Counted from the stretch's first letter, positions 9,179 to 19,083 are shown. The stretch is 64,000 bases of DNA from Pseudomonas anuradhapurensis (GCF_014269225.2 NZ_CP077097.1:5281001-5345000); one strand, 5' to 3'. Notes: generated from the letters alone by a model not told the origin. Numbers and translations: made by a program.

Positions 9179-9607
9179 ATGGGCCTGCATCTCAACGAAG
9201 GTGGTGACGACCTGGTCGAGAACCACGAAATCAACGTTACGCCGTTCATCGACGTGATGCTGGTGCTGCTGATCATTTTCATGGTCGCAGCGCCCCTGGC
9301 CACGGTCGACATCAAGGTCGACCTGCCTGCCTCGACCGCCAAGCCGGCACCGCGGCCGGAAAAACCGGTGTTCGTCAGCGTCAAGGCCGACCAGAAGCTG
9401 TACGTCGGCGACGATCAGGTCCCGGCCCCCGAGCAGCTTGGCCCGATGCTCGACGCCAAGACCAAGGGCGACAAGGACACCACCATCTTCTTCCAGGCTG
9501 ACAAAGGCGTGGATTACGGTGACCTGATGGAAGTAATGAACAGCATGCGCGCGGCCGGCTACCTGAAAGTCGGCCTGGTAGGTCTCGAGACGGCAGCCAA
9601 GAAATGA
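9179..9607 (+). CDS. exbD: TonB-system energy transducer ExbD
   Basis: The 142-residue protein has one N-terminal membrane helix preceded by the family signature NVTPFIDVMLVLLIIFMVA. The essential Asp of the helix is the one in FIDVML. A periplasmic domain follows. ExbD pairs with ExbB to convert proton flow into motion of TonB. It starts 3 bp after exbB and overlaps tonB by 4 bases (ATGA), consistent with tight translational coupling. Confidence 0.96.
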   Translation: MGLHLNEGGDDLVENHEINVTPFIDVMLVLLIIFMVAAPLATVDIKVDLPASTAKPAPRPEKPVFVSVKADQKLYVGDDQVPAPEQLGPMLDAKTKGDKDTTIFFQADKGVDYGDLMEVMNSMRAAGYLKVGLVGLETAAKK

Positions 9608-10341
9608 CGAAGACGCGGCACAATCTGGCGCGTTACGGCGGCAGCCTGGCCCTCGTGCTGGGTGTCCATGCCGTGGCTGTGCTGCTCACGCTCAACTGGT
9701 CGGTACCCCAGGCCATCGAGCTGCCCCCGGCAGCCATGATGGTCGAGCTGGCGCCGTTGCCGGAGCCTGCGCCACCGCCCCCTCCGAAAGCAGCGCCGCA
9801 GCCGCCGGCACCGGTCGAGGAACCACCGCTGCCAAAGCTGGCCGAGGCTCCCAAACCGAAGATCGCCATTGCCAAGCCGCCCAAGCCGAAGGCCAAGCCG
9901 CAACCGCAGCCGCCCAAGCCCGAGAAAAAGCCTGAGCCGCCGAAGGAAGCCCCGCCGACCGAACAGACGGTGGATGCGCCGCCCAGCAACACGCCACCGC
10001 AGAAGTCCGCGGCGCCGACACCGAGCATTGCGGCCAACAGCAACGCCCTGCCAACCTGGCAGAGCGACCTGTTGCGCCACCTGGCCAAGTACAAGCGCTA
10101 CCCGGAAGACGCGCGCCGGCGCGGCCTGCAGGGCATCAACCGGCTGCGCTTCGTGATCGACGCCGAAGGCAAGGTGGTGTCGTACTCCATGGCCGGTGGC
10201 TCAGGCAGTGCCGCCCTGGACCGGGCGACCTTGGAAATGATCCGTCGGGCCGGCACGGTACCCAAGCCACCACCCGAGTTGCTGAACAACGGCACGATCG
10301 AAGTCGTGGCGCCGTTCGTCTACTCGCTGGACCGCCGCTGA
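9604..10341 (+). CDS. tonB: TonB energy-transducing protein
   Basis: The 245-residue protein has an N-terminal anchor (ALVLGVHAVAVLLTL), a long Pro/Lys/Glu-rich periplasm-spanning segment (about residues 45-130) and a C-terminal TonB domain with YPEDARRRGLQGINRLRF. TonB spans the periplasm and contacts TonB boxes of iron-siderophore receptors. The start codon overlaps the exbD stop by 4 bases. Strong proline-codon repetition in the linker is expected. It closes the exbB-exbD-tonB operon. Confidence 0.96.
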   Translation: MTKTRHNLARYGGSLALVLGVHAVAVLLTLNWSVPQAIELPPAAMMVELAPLPEPAPPPPPKAAPQPPAPVEEPPLPKLAEAPKPKIAIAKPPKPKAKPQPQPPKPEKKPEPPKEAPPTEQTVDAPPSNTPPQKSAAPTPSIAANSNALPTWQSDLLRHLAKYKRYPEDARRRGLQGINRLRFVIDAEGKVVSYSMAGGSGSAALDRATLEMIRRAGTVPKPPPELLNNGTIEVVAPFVYSLDRR

Positions 10342-10434
10342 GGCTTTGTTTCTGTCACAAATCGGCAACTCTGATAACGTGCGTCTATCGATTGCAGCCG
10401 CTATGCTGGGCTCGCAACTTCATGGACGCACGTT

Positions 10435-11361
10435 ATGACCCTTACAGAATTACGCTACATCGTCACACTCGCCCAGGAACAGCATTTCGGCCATGCCGCC
10501 GAACGCTGTCACGTGAGCCAGCCGACCCTGTCGGTCGGTGTGAAGAAGCTCGAGGACGAGCTAGGCGTGCTGATCTTCGAGCGCAGCAAGAGCGCGGTAC
10601 GCCTGACCCCGGTCGGCGAAAGCATCGTAGCCCAGGCGCAGAAGGTACTGGAACAGGCCCAGGGCATTCGCGAACTCGCCCAGGCCGGCAAGAACCAGCT
10701 GACTGCCCCGCTCAAGGTCGGCGCCATCTATACCGTCGGCCCGTATCTGTTCCCGCACCTGATCCCGCAGCTGCACCGCGTAGCGCCGCAGATGCCGCTA
10801 TACATCGAAGAGAACTTCACCCACGTCCTGCGCGAAAAGCTGCGCAACGGCGAGCTGGACGCAGTGATCATCGCCCTGCCGTTCAACGAAGCCGACGTGC
10901 TGACCCTGCCGCTGTACGATGAACCGTTCTGCGCGCTGATGCCGGCCGACCACCCGTGGACGGCGAAAAAGACCATCGACACCGCCATGCTCAACGACAA
11001 GAGCCTGTTGCTGCTCGGGGAAGGCCACTGCTTCCGCGACCAGGTGCTGGAAGCCTGCCCGACCCTGAACAAGGGCGGCGAAGGGGCCAGGCACACCACG
11101 GTCGAGTCCAGCTCGCTGGAAACCATCCGCCACATGGTGGCTTCGGGCCTCGGCGTGTCGATCCTGCCTCTGTCGGCAGTGCATAGCCACCATTACGCCC
11201 CAGGCGTCATCGAGGTCCGCCCGCTGACCGCACCGGCGCCCTTCCGAACCGTGGCCATTGCCTGGCGCGCCAGCTTCCCACGGCCGAAGGCCATCGAGAT
11301 CCTCGCCGACTCGATCCGCCTGTGCTCGGTCGCCAAAGCCCCAGCGGAACAGCCGGCCTGA
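10435..11361 (+). CDS. oxyR: Hydrogen peroxide-sensing LysR regulator OxyR
   Basis: The 308-residue LysR protein carries the two redox cysteines of OxyR at exactly the E. coli positions, C199 and C208, in LGEGHCFRDQVLEACP. Peroxide forms the disulfide that turns OxyR into an activator of catalase and peroxidase genes. The N-terminal HTH reads HFGHAAERCHVSQPTLSVGV. The stop is 3 bp before recG, so oxyR and recG form an operon, an arrangement known in Pseudomonas that couples oxidative-stress sensing to recombination repair. Confidence 0.97.
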   Translation: MTLTELRYIVTLAQEQHFGHAAERCHVSQPTLSVGVKKLEDELGVLIFERSKSAVRLTPVGESIVAQAQKVLEQAQGIRELAQAGKNQLTAPLKVGAIYTVGPYLFPHLIPQLHRVAPQMPLYIEENFTHVLREKLRNGELDAVIIALPFNEADVLTLPLYDEPFCALMPADHPWTAKKTIDTAMLNDKSLLLLGEGHCFRDQVLEACPTLNKGGEGARHTTVESSSLETIRHMVASGLGVSILPLSAVHSHHYAPGVIEVRPLTAPAPFRTVAIAWRASFPRPKAIEILADSIRLCSVAKAPAEQPA

Positions 11362-11364
11362 GCC

Positions 11365-13443
11365 ATGAGTGAGCTGTCGAAGGTCCCGGTCACGGTACTC
11401 AAGGGGGTTGGCGAGGCCATGGCAGAGAAACTCGCCAAGGTCGGCCTGGAAAACCTGCAGGACGTGCTGTTTCACCTGCCCCTGCGTTATCAGGACCGCA
11501 CCCGCGTGGTCCCGATCGGCCAGCTACGCCCCGGCCAGGACGCGGTGATCGAGGGCGTGGTCAGCGGTGCCGACGTGACCATGGGCAAACGCCGCAGCCT
11601 GGTGGTGCGCCTGGGTGATGGCAGCGGCGTGTTGAGCCTGCGCTTCTACCACTTCAGCAATGCGCAGAAGGAAGGCCTCAAGCGCGGCACCCACCTGCGC
11701 TGTTATGGCGAAGCGCGCCCCGGCGCCTCGGGCCTGGAAATCTACCACCCGGAATACCGCGCGCTGAACGGCGACGAGCCGCCACCACCGGTGGAGCAGA
11801 CCCTGACGCCGATCTACCCGTCCACCGAGGGCCTGACCCAGCAGCGCCTGCGCCTGCTGTGCCAGCAAAGCCTGGCCTTGCTCGGCCCGCGCAGCCTGCC
11901 AGACTGGCTGCCCGCCGAACTGGCCCGCGACTACCAGCTGGCCCCGCTGGACGATGCCATCCGCTACCTGCACAACCCGCCGGCCGACGCCGACCTCGAC
12001 GAGCTTGCCGAAGGCCAGCACTGGGCCCAGCACCGCCTGGCCTTCGAAGAGCTGCTGACCCACCAGCTGTCGCAGCAGCGCCTGCGCGAGAGCCTGCGCA
12101 GCCTGCGCGCACCGGTACTGCCCAAGGCCCAGCGCCTGCAGGCGCAATACCTGGCCAACCTGGGCTTCCAACCGACCGGCGCGCAGCGGCGGGTGGCCAA
12201 TGAAATCGCCTATGACCTCAGCCAGCACGAGCCGATGATGCGCCTGGTGCAGGGTGATGTCGGCGCCGGCAAGACCGTGGTCGCCGCCCTGGCCGCCCTG
12301 CAGGCGCTGGAAGCCGGTTACCAGGTGGCGCTGATGGCGCCCACCGAGATTCTCGCCGAACAGCATTACATCACCTTCAAGCGCTGGCTCGAGCCGTTGG
12401 GCATCGAGGTGGCCTGGCTGGCCGGCAAGCTCAAGGGCAAGGCCCGGGCCAGCGCCCTCGAGCAGATCGCCAACGGTGCACCGATGGTGGTCGGCACCCA
12501 TGCGCTGTTCCAGGATGAGGTGAAGTTCAAGCACCTGGCCTTGGCGATCATCGACGAGCAGCACCGGTTTGGCGTGCAGCAACGCCTGGCCCTGCGCAAG
12601 AAAGGCGTGGCCGGCGAATTGTGCCCGCACCAGTTGATCATGACTGCCACACCTATCCCGCGTACGCTGGCCATGAGCGCCTATGCCGACCTGGACACGT
12701 CGGTACTCGATGAACTGCCGCCCGGGCGTACCCCGGTGAATACCGTACTGGTGGCCGACAGCCGCCGCTTCGAAGTGGTCGAGCGGGTACGCGCCGCCTG
12801 CGCCGAAGGGCGCCAGGCCTATTGGGTATGCACGCTGATCGAAGAATCCGAAGAGTTGACCTGCCAGGCCGCCGAAAGCACCTACGAGGAGCTGGGCAGC
12901 GCCCTGGGCGAGCTGCGCGTGGGGCTGATCCACGGGCGCATGAAGCCGGCGGAAAAGGCTGAGGTCATGGCCGAGTTCAAGGCCGGCAACCTGCAGTTGC
13001 TGGTTGCTACCACGGTGATCGAGGTCGGCGTGGACGTGCCCAACGCCAGCCTGATGATCATCGAGAACCCCGAGCGCCTGGGCCTGGCCCAGTTGCACCA
13101 GCTGCGCGGCCGAGTTGGCCGGGGCAGCGCCGTCAGCCATTGCGTGCTGCTGTATCACCCGCCCCTGTCGCAGATCGGCCGCGAGCGCCTGGGGATCATG
13201 CGGGAAACCAACGACGGCTTCATCATCGCCGAGAAGGACCTGGAGCTACGCGGCCCGGGCGAGATGCTTGGTACCCGCCAGACCGGCCTGCTGCAGTTCA
13301 AGGTCGCCGACCTGATGCGCGATGCCGACCTGTTACCGGCAGTGCGTGACGCCGCCCAGGCCCTGCTTGCGCGCTGGCCGGAGCATGTCAGCCCATTGCT
13401 CGACCGCTGGCTGCGGCATGGCCAGCAATATGGCCAAGTGTGA
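11365..13443 (+). CDS. recG: ATP-dependent DNA helicase RecG
   Basis: The 692-residue superfamily 2 helicase has an N-terminal wedge (OB-fold) region. The helicase core follows with Walker A GDVGAGKT near residues 296-303, DEQH box near 395, TATPIPRTLAMS, and the C-terminal motif QLRGRVGRG. RecG reverses stalled forks and branch-migrates Holliday junctions. Length matches the family (E. coli 693). It begins 3 bp after oxyR. No frameshift or missing motif seen. Confidence 0.97.
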   Translation: MSELSKVPVTVLKGVGEAMAEKLAKVGLENLQDVLFHLPLRYQDRTRVVPIGQLRPGQDAVIEGVVSGADVTMGKRRSLVVRLGDGSGVLSLRFYHFSNAQKEGLKRGTHLRCYGEARPGASGLEIYHPEYRALNGDEPPPPVEQTLTPIYPSTEGLTQQRLRLLCQQSLALLGPRSLPDWLPAELARDYQLAPLDDAIRYLHNPPADADLDELAEGQHWAQHRLAFEELLTHQLSQQRLRESLRSLRAPVLPKAQRLQAQYLANLGFQPTGAQRRVANEIAYDLSQHEPMMRLVQGDVGAGKTVVAALAALQALEAGYQVALMAPTEILAEQHYITFKRWLEPLGIEVAWLAGKLKGKARASALEQIANGAPMVVGTHALFQDEVKFKHLALAIIDEQHRFGVQQRLALRKKGVAGELCPHQLIMTATPIPRTLAMSAYADLDTSVLDELPPGRTPVNTVLVADSRRFEVVERVRAACAEGRQAYWVCTLIEESEELTCQAAESTYEELGSALGELRVGLIHGRMKPAEKAEVMAEFKAGNLQLLVATTVIEVGVDVPNASLMIIENPERLGLAQLHQLRGRVGRGSAVSHCVLLYHPPLSQIGRERLGIMRETNDGFIIAEKDLELRGPGEMLGTRQTGLLQFKVADLMRDADLLPAVRDAAQALLARWPEHVSPLLDRWLRHGQQYGQV

Positions 13444-13521
13444 CGATGGTTCCATAATGGATCCAGATTTGCCGCAAGGCTGGTTATACTTCGCGTTTAA
13501 AGGAATCAGTGGATACGGACC

Positions 13522-14925
13522 ATGACTGAAGTCGCCCTGGACACCGCAACCCCACATGCACCCTCCGTCATCAGGCTGCTGCTCGAAAAGCTCGGCGTGG
13601 CCTACCGTGAGGTAGTGGAGCATCCGCAACTGCCGGCGGCGTCAAGGGTACAGGCCGTGTTGCTCGATGACGAAATCGGCGCCTTGCTGGTGCTGTTCCC
13701 ACAGAGTCAACTGCTGGACCTCAATCGCCTGGCCGAACTGACCGGACGCCAGCTTACTGCCGTGTCGATGGCGCGCTTGAAGCAGATGCTCGACAAGCAC
13801 CAGCTCAAGGCCCTGCCGGGTATCCCGGCGTTGACCAGTTCGCCGTGCCAGTACGAAAAGAGCCTGCTCGACGTCGAACGCGTGTATATCCAGTCCGGCG
13901 AGACCGGGCTGTTGCTGGAAATCGAACGCGCGCATTTCAAGCGCATGTTGGCCAAGGCCAGCGCCAGCAGCTTCGGCCTCGAAGTCGAGGCGATTAGTCC
14001 CAACCTCGACCGTCCCCATGACGACACCCGGGAAATCAGCCAGGCAGTACAGGCTTTCACCGCCAGACGCATTCAGAAACGCCTGGAAGAAACCATCGAA
14101 ATCCCGCCTCTGGCCGACACCGCACAAAAGATCATCAAACTGCGGGTAGACCCCAACGCCAGCATCGACGACATCACTGGTGTGGTCGAAACCGACCCGG
14201 CGCTGGCGGCGCAGGTGGTGAGCTGGGCGGCATCGCCCTACTACGGCTCGACCCACAAGATTCGCTCGGTGGAAGATGCCATCGTGCGCGTGCTGGGCTT
14301 CGACCTGGTGATCAACCTGGCCCTGGGCCTGGCGCTGGGCAAGACCCTGAGCCTGCCGAAAGACCACCCGCAACAGGCCACGCCGTACTGGCAGCAGTCA
14401 ATCTATACCGCTGCGGTCATCGATGGCCTGACCCGCGCCATGCCACGCGCTCAGCGCCCGGAGGCTGGCCTGACCTACCTGGCCGGGCTGCTGCACAATT
14501 TTGGCTACCTGCTGCTGGCGCATGTGTTTCCACCACACTTCTCGCTGATCTGCCGCCACCTGGAGGTCAACCCGCACCTGTGCCACACCTATGTGGAACA
14601 GCACCTGCTGGGTATCAGCCGCGAACAGATCGGTGCCTGGCTGATGAAACTGTGGGACATGCCGGAAGAGCTGTCGGCCGCGCTGCGTTTCCAGCACGAC
14701 CCGGCCTATGACGGCGAATATTCGGCGTTCCCCAACCTGGTATGCCTGACCACCCGCCTGCTGCGCGCACGGGGTATCGGCACGGGGCCGCAGGAGGAGA
14801 TTCCCGAGGAGCTGCTGGAGCGCCTGGGAATTACCCGCGACAAGGCCGAGGAAGTCGTGAACAAGGTACTCGAGGCCGAGAACCTGCTGCGTGAACTGGC
14901 TTCGCAGTTCCACGCACCGCATTAA
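13522..14925 (+). CDS. YbaK-like domain fused to HDOD domain
   Basis: The 467-residue protein combines two domains. Residues about 15-155 resemble the YbaK/ProX aminoacyl-tRNA deacylase fold. Residues about 190-395 form an HDOD domain (start IPPLADTAQKIIKLRV, then LTYLAGLLHNFGYLLLAHVF). HDOD proteins are signalling proteins related to HD phosphohydrolases but usually lacking the metal-binding HD pair; here LLHNFG replaces the canonical LHDIG. The YbaK part has not been checked for its catalytic lysine. It follows recG by 78 bp in the same direction and is convergent with the SCP2-like gene. A regulatory role is inferred. Confidence 0.8.
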   Translation: MTEVALDTATPHAPSVIRLLLEKLGVAYREVVEHPQLPAASRVQAVLLDDEIGALLVLFPQSQLLDLNRLAELTGRQLTAVSMARLKQMLDKHQLKALPGIPALTSSPCQYEKSLLDVERVYIQSGETGLLLEIERAHFKRMLAKASASSFGLEVEAISPNLDRPHDDTREISQAVQAFTARRIQKRLEETIEIPPLADTAQKIIKLRVDPNASIDDITGVVETDPALAAQVVSWAASPYYGSTHKIRSVEDAIVRVLGFDLVINLALGLALGKTLSLPKDHPQQATPYWQQSIYTAAVIDGLTRAMPRAQRPEAGLTYLAGLLHNFGYLLLAHVFPPHFSLICRHLEVNPHLCHTYVEQHLLGISREQIGAWLMKLWDMPEELSAALRFQHDPAYDGEYSAFPNLVCLTTRLLRARGIGTGPQEEIPEELLERLGITRDKAEEVVNKVLEAENLLRELASQFHAPH

Positions 14926-14930
14926 GGCCA

Positions 14931-15051
14931 TGGGGCCGCTTTGCGGCCCTGTCGCGACACCAGGCCGCTCCTGCAGGGGCCCGTATGTCCTGCGCGTGAT
15001 GCGGTCGCCTTAGGAGCGGCCTGGTGTCGCGATGGGCTGCGCAGCAGCGCC
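14931..15051. repeat. Paired REP element between convergent genes
   Basis: Inverted copies at 14931-14974 (core TGTCGCGACACCAGGCCGCT) and 15011-15051 (TAGGAGCGGCCTGGTGTCGC) occupy the gap between the HDOD gene and the convergent SCP2-like gene. Confidence 0.88.
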
Positions 15052-15064
15052 AATAATCTCGGCA

Positions 15065-15436
15065 CTACTTCTTCGGCTTCAGGTACTTCATCAACCCCTG
15101 GAACCACATCACCAACGCCGGATTGCCCTTGATCTGGATGTGCTTGTCCTGAATCCCCTGCATGAACGCCAGCTGCTTGTTGCTCGCCTGCATCGTGGCA
15201 AAGCCGTAGGCGGCGTCCTTGAAAGCTATGGCGAAGGCCGGCTGCGGGTGGGCACCGCCCTTGCTGCTGATGCGCTCATTGTTGACGATGAAGTGCCGGG
15301 CGACCTTGCCATCCAGTGTCTGCATCTGGAACACCAAGTCCTTGCCCTTGAGCTGCTGCTGGAATGCCGGGTTGTTACGGCTGGCCCGGGCCATCAACCA
15401 TCCCATGGCCCAGAGAAGAAAGCGAAACTTCATCAA
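15065..15436 (-). CDS. Small SCP2 sterol-carrier-like protein
   Basis: The 123-residue product has a hydrophobic N-terminus (FLLWAMGWLMA) followed by a domain resembling SCP2 folds. It shows the beta-strand pattern KDLVFQMQTLDGKVARHFIV, then FAIAFKDAAYGFATM, and ends IKGNPALVMWFQGLMKYLKPKK. Bacterial SCP2 domains bind lipids or hydrophobic ligands; none is known here. A start one codon later (MKFRF) is equally possible. It lies downstream of hupA on the same strand but is separated from it by a terminator. Confidence 0.7.
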   Translation of the reverse strand: MMKFRFLLWAMGWLMARASRNNPAFQQQLKGKDLVFQMQTLDGKVARHFIVNNERISSKGGAHPQPAFAIAFKDAAYGFATMQASNKQLAFMQGIQDKHIQIKGNPALVMWFQGLMKYLKPKK

Positions 15437-15528
15437 CGCGCCTCGAACTAAAAGTGACTAAAGCGCGCAGTCTATCCTTTTCTAGAACGGTTTATACAAG
15501 TTCGAAACATTTTGCCTGCAGAAAGCAT

Positions 15529-15553
15529 AACGGGCGCCTTGGCGGCGCCCGTT
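15529..15553 (-). terminator. Hairpin terminator downstream of the HU gene
   Basis: AACGGGCGCC (15529-15538) pairs perfectly with GGCGCCCGTT (15544-15553) around a 5-nt loop. It lies 28 bp beyond the HU stop on the - strand. The T-run after the stem is short, so efficiency is uncertain. Confidence 0.65.
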
Positions 15554-15581
15554 TGGCTGGCATTGCATCCTCAGGACGCGA

Positions 15582-15881
15582 TCACTTGCCTTTCTTGGCC
15601 GGCTTGGCGGGGACGTTGACGCTGTCGCGCAGGTTCTTGCCTGGCTTGAAGGCTACGGTATTGCTGGCCTTGATCTTGACCGGCTCGCCAGTCTGCGGGT
15701 TCTTGCCGGTACGCGCGCCACGATGACGTTTTTCGAAGGTGCCGAAACCGACCAGGGTCACGGTGTCCTTGTCCAGGGCACCGGTGATGCTGTCGAGAAT
15801 CGCGTTCAACACCTGATTGGCCTTGTCCTTCGTCAGATCGGCCTTTTCGGCGATGACGGCGGCGAGTTCTGGTTTGCGCAT
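15582..15881 (-). CDS. hupA: HU-family DNA-binding protein
   Basis: The 99-residue protein is a histone-like HU. N-terminal helices read MRKPELAAVIAEKADLTKDKA. The DNA-wrapping arm region is GARTGKNPQTGEPVKIKASN with the apex proline in NPQTG, and the C-terminus is NTVAFKPGKNLRDSVN. A Lys/Pro-rich tail of about nine residues (PAKPAKKGK) extends beyond usual HU length of about 90. HU bends DNA and compacts the nucleoid. Pseudomonas carry several HU genes; the hupA label rests on recalled KT2440 gene order. Confidence 0.93.
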   Translation of the reverse strand: MRKPELAAVIAEKADLTKDKANQVLNAILDSITGALDKDTVTLVGFGTFEKRHRGARTGKNPQTGEPVKIKASNTVAFKPGKNLRDSVNVPAKPAKKGK

Positions 15882-16068
15882 AGTGAAGCCTCTTTGACGG
15901 AATTCTTGTTGTTATGCCGTGCTGCCTCTGGGAGCAGCGCTCAAGGCACCGCAGGCTCTAATCTGCGGCAGACGGGAGTGAGGATGGCACGTGCTCCGGG
16001 GCCGCGCCAGTATCTGGGCGGCCATTGTGCAGGCAACAACAGGATAAATCCGACAGAACACCAGCTAT

Positions 16069-17217
16069 TTATGCCATCACGGCTGGCAACTGGCGATTCA
16101 GCGCCAGCTTCTCCATCACCGCTGCTCCGGTGAGGGCGTAGCCCAGCAGCTTGCCTTCGGCATCGAGGCAGAGCACCTTGAGGTCGCTGCCCTGCCCCTC
16201 GACTTGCCAAGTACCTTCGTGGCCCTGCGGTGGCGGCGAGACCACCAGGGGGCAGGCCGGGGTTTTCACAGTCACCGGCATCGGCCCATAGGCGACCGTC
16301 GTCGGGTTACCGGCCAGGGTTTGCGCCAAGGCGCGGGCACAGCTCATCAGCGGCATGACATAAAGCAGATTGATGCCATCCACCTCGGCACAGTCGCCAA
16401 GGGCAAAGATATTGGCATGCGAGGTGCGCAACTGGCGGTCCACGCTGATGCCGCGGTTGGTCTGCAGGCCAGCGGCGGCGGCCAGGTCGGTGCGCGGGCG
16501 CAGGCCGATGGCCGAGACCACCAGGTCGCAGGCGATCACGCTGCCGTCGGACAAGTGCGCCGCCAGGCCCTGGCCCACCTTTTCAAGACGGGCCAGCACC
16601 GGGCCCAGGTGGAAACGTACGCCCAAGCCTTCCAGCCCGGCCTGCACGGCCGTCGCCGCAGCGGGATGCAGCAGGGTAGGCATGACCTGTTCGCACGGTG
16701 CCACCACGTCGACCTGGAAGCCGCCCAGGCTCATGTCGTTGGCGAATTCGCAGCCGATCAGGCCGGCACCCAGAATCAGCACGCGCCGCTTGCCACAGGC
16801 GGCGGCGCGAAAACGGGCGTAGTCTTCCAGGTCGTTGATCGGGAACACCAGGTCGCTGCCATCGCCGTCGATCGGTGCTTGTACCGTCTGGGCGCCCAAG
16901 GCCAGCACCAGGTCGCGATATTCCACCGCTTCCTCCCCGACCCACAGGCGCTTGTGGCCAGGGTCGATGCCGCTGATACGCGTATGGGTACGGATTTCCG
17001 CATTCAGTTGTTCGGCCATGGCTCCCGGTTCGGCCATGCACAGGCCATCGGCGTCCTTGTGCTTGGCGAAGCCAGTGGAGAGCATGGGCTTGGAGTAGGA
17101 ACGACCGTCATCGGCGGTGATCAGCAGCAACGGTGTCTGCGCATCGAGCTTGCGAAATTCGCGGGCCAGGTTGTAGCCCGCCAGGCCGGTACCGATGATT
17201 ACCACAGGGGACGTCAT
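16069..17217 (-). CDS. rubB: Rubredoxin--NAD(+) reductase (FAD flavoprotein)
   Basis: The 382-residue flavoprotein has an N-terminal FAD-binding motif [20 protein letters not shown] (residues 6-25), an NAD-binding motif [17 protein letters not shown] near residue 145, and a C-terminal FAD segment [12 protein letters not shown]. It transfers electrons from NADH to rubredoxin, which in pseudomonads can feed alkane hydroxylase-type or oxidative-stress partners. GAGGAA lies 9 nt before the ATG. The rubredoxin gene ends 16 bp upstream, so the two form an operon. Confidence 0.93.
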   Translation of the reverse strand: MTSPVVIIGTGLAGYNLAREFRKLDAQTPLLLITADDGRSYSKPMLSTGFAKHKDADGLCMAEPGAMAEQLNAEIRTHTRISGIDPGHKRLWVGEEAVEYRDLVLALGAQTVQAPIDGDGSDLVFPINDLEDYARFRAAACGKRRVLILGAGLIGCEFANDMSLGGFQVDVVAPCEQVMPTLLHPAAATAVQAGLEGLGVRFHLGPVLARLEKVGQGLAAHLSDGSVIACDLVVSAIGLRPRTDLAAAAGLQTNRGISVDRQLRTSHANIFALGDCAEVDGINLLYVMPLMSCARALAQTLAGNPTTVAYGPMPVTVKTPACPLVVSPPPQGHEGTWQVEGQGSDLKVLCLDAEGKLLGYALTGAAVMEKLALNRQLPAVMA

Positions 17218-17233
17218 GTCGTGCGTTCCTCGA

Positions 17234-17401
17234 TTAGCCGATGGAGATCATTTCAAAGTCGCTCTTGCCGACACCGCAGTCGGGGCAAAGCCAGTCTTCT
17301 GGTACATCTTCCCAACGGGTGCCGGGAGCGATGCCGTCGTCGGGCCAGCCTTCGGCCTCGTCGTAGATCAGGCCGCAGACAATACATTGCCACTTTTTCA
17401 T
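17234..17401 (-). CDS. rubA: Rubredoxin
   Basis: A 55-residue protein read on the - strand from the ATG at 17401. Two CxxC pairs, C6-I-V-C9 and C39-P-D-C42, form the iron site, with the family-typical [10 protein letters not shown] and [14 protein letters not shown] around them. A GAGGA site lies about 10 nt upstream. It is the electron carrier for the reductase encoded 16 bp downstream. Confidence 0.96.
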   Translation of the reverse strand: MKKWQCIVCGLIYDEAEGWPDDGIAPGTRWEDVPEDWLCPDCGVGKSDFEMISIG

Positions 17402-17448
17402 CAGGTCGTTTTCCTCGGTTCGGGTTGGGGCTTGGTGGCGCTGCCAAG

Positions 17449-17519
17449 GGCCTCTTCGCGGCTAAAGCCGCTCCTACAGCGACCGCGCAGCCTGTGGGGA
17501 CGGGTTCACCGGCGAAGTA
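17449..17519. repeat. REP-like pair, diverged
   Basis: A copy at 17449-17479 ending AAAGCCGCTCCTACA and a diverged inverted copy at 17491-17519 lie upstream of rubA and of divergently transcribed ubiC. Match to the common REP core is weaker than in other pairs here. Confidence 0.6.
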
Positions 17520-17628
17520 CCAGTGCGCAATTGGTGGGGGCTTTGTATCGGCCCTGCCACCAGTATGCAAGCAGTCGGGGCAATCATGCTAAGCTCGCCG
17601 CCTCTCTGGATGTAACAAGCAGACCGAC

Positions 17629-18186
17629 GTGTCGTACGAATCCCCGCAAGCAGCCGCTGTCGCGTGGCTGCCGTATTCACAGCTGGCGACCGGCATCGAC
17701 CAGCCCACCCTGGACTGGCTGTTCGACGAAGGCTCCCTGACCCGCCGCCTGACCCGCCTGTCCGACGACCATTTCAGCGTCACGCCACTGTTCGAAGGCT
17801 GGCAGCCGCTGCGCGATGACGAATGCCAGGCCCTGGGTATCGCCGCGGGTGCCGAAGGCTGGGTGCGCGAGGTATACCTGCGTGGCCACGGCCAACCCTG
17901 GGTGTTCGCCCGCAGCGTCGCCAGCCGCACAGCCCTGGAGCGTGGCGGGCTGGACCTGGAAACCCTGGGCAGCCGCTCGCTGGGCGAGTTGCTGTTCTGT
18001 GACCAGGCGTTTATCCGCCACCCGATCGAGGTGTGCAGTTACCCACAGGCCTGGTTGCCTGGCGAAGCCGCCCATACGGCGCTATGGGGCCGCCGCTCAC
18101 GCTTTGAACGTGGCGGCCTGGACCTGCTGGTGGCAGAAGTGTTCCTGCCAGCGCTGTGGCAAGCGGCCAGGGAGGAGACCCGCTGA
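17629..18186 (+). CDS. ubiC: Chorismate pyruvate-lyase
   Basis: The 185-residue protein is a UbiC homologue, with family segments [23 protein letters not shown] and SLGELLFCD. It converts chorismate to 4-hydroxybenzoate and pyruvate, the first committed step of ubiquinone synthesis. The start is a GTG at 17629; no ATG fits the conserved N-terminus. Its stop overlaps the ubiA start by one base (TGATG), so the pair is translationally coupled. Confidence 0.95.
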   Translation: MSYESPQAAAVAWLPYSQLATGIDQPTLDWLFDEGSLTRRLTRLSDDHFSVTPLFEGWQPLRDDECQALGIAAGAEGWVREVYLRGHGQPWVFARSVASRTALERGGLDLETLGSRSLGELLFCDQAFIRHPIEVCSYPQAWLPGEAAHTALWGRRSRFERGGLDLLVAEVFLPALWQAAREETR

Positions 18187-19076
18187 TGTACCTGCAACTG
18201 CTCAAGTCGCTCAACCGCTTGCACCCGCGGGCCTGGGACTTCATCCAGCTCAGCCGCATGGACCGGCCGATCGGGATCTACCTGCTACTGTGGCCAACCT
18301 TGTCGGCGGTATGGATTGCCGGCAACGGCTCACCAACCGTGGCCAACGTGCTGATCTTCGGCCTCGGCGTGGTGCTCATGCGCGCCGCAGGCTGCTGCAT
18401 CAACGACTTTGCCGACCGCAAGGTGGACGGCCACGTCAAACGCACCGCCGACCGCCCCCTGGCCAGTGGTCGGGTCCGTCCGCGCGAGGCGCTGGCGCTG
18501 TTCGCCATCCTGGTCGGGGTGAGTTTCCTGCTGGTGTTGTGCACCAACAGCCGCACGGTGTGGCTATCGTTCGGCGCGGTGGCGCTGGCGTTCTGCTACC
18601 CATTCATGAAGCGCTACACCTACTACCCACAGGTGGTGCTGGGGGCGGCCTATTCCTGGGGCATTCCCATGGCCTTCACCGCAGCCGGTGGCGAACTGCC
18701 GGCCAGTGCCTGGCTGTTGTACATCGCCAATCTGCTGTGGACGGTGGGTTACGATACCTACTACGCCATGGTCGACCGCGATGACGACCTGAAGATTGGC
18801 GTGAAGTCGACCGCGATCCTGTTCGGCGACGCCGACCGCACCATCATCCTGACCTTGCAGTTGCTGTCGCTGGGCTGCCTGTTGCTGGCGGGTAACCGCT
18901 TCGAGCTGGGCGGCTGGTTCCACCTCGGCCTGTTGGGCGCGGCGGCGTGCTTTGCCTGGGAGTACTGGTCGACGCGCAAGCTGGACCGGGAGTCATGCTT
19001 CAAGGCGTTCCTGCACAACCACTGGGCGGGGATGCTGGTGTTTATCGGGGTGGTGCTGGATTACGCATTGCGCTGA
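18186..19076 (+). CDS. ubiA: 4-hydroxybenzoate octaprenyltransferase
   Basis: The 296-residue integral membrane protein has about eight predicted helices. The two Asp-rich prenyl-diphosphate sites of the UbiA superfamily are present: [20 protein letters not shown] near residue 72 and [12 protein letters not shown] near residue 189. It attaches the polyprenyl tail to 4-hydroxybenzoate made by UbiC. The ATG at 18186 overlaps the ubiC stop by one base. An upstream in-frame start at 18156 would lie inside ubiC and is not needed. Confidence 0.96.
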   Translation: MYLQLLKSLNRLHPRAWDFIQLSRMDRPIGIYLLLWPTLSAVWIAGNGSPTVANVLIFGLGVVLMRAAGCCINDFADRKVDGHVKRTADRPLASGRVRPREALALFAILVGVSFLLVLCTNSRTVWLSFGAVALAFCYPFMKRYTYYPQVVLGAAYSWGIPMAFTAAGGELPASAWLLYIANLLWTVGYDTYYAMVDRDDDLKIGVKSTAILFGDADRTIILTLQLLSLGCLLLAGNRFELGGWFHLGLLGAAACFAWEYWSTRKLDRESCFKAFLHNHWAGMLVFIGVVLDYALR

Positions 19077-19083
19077 GCGTTCT

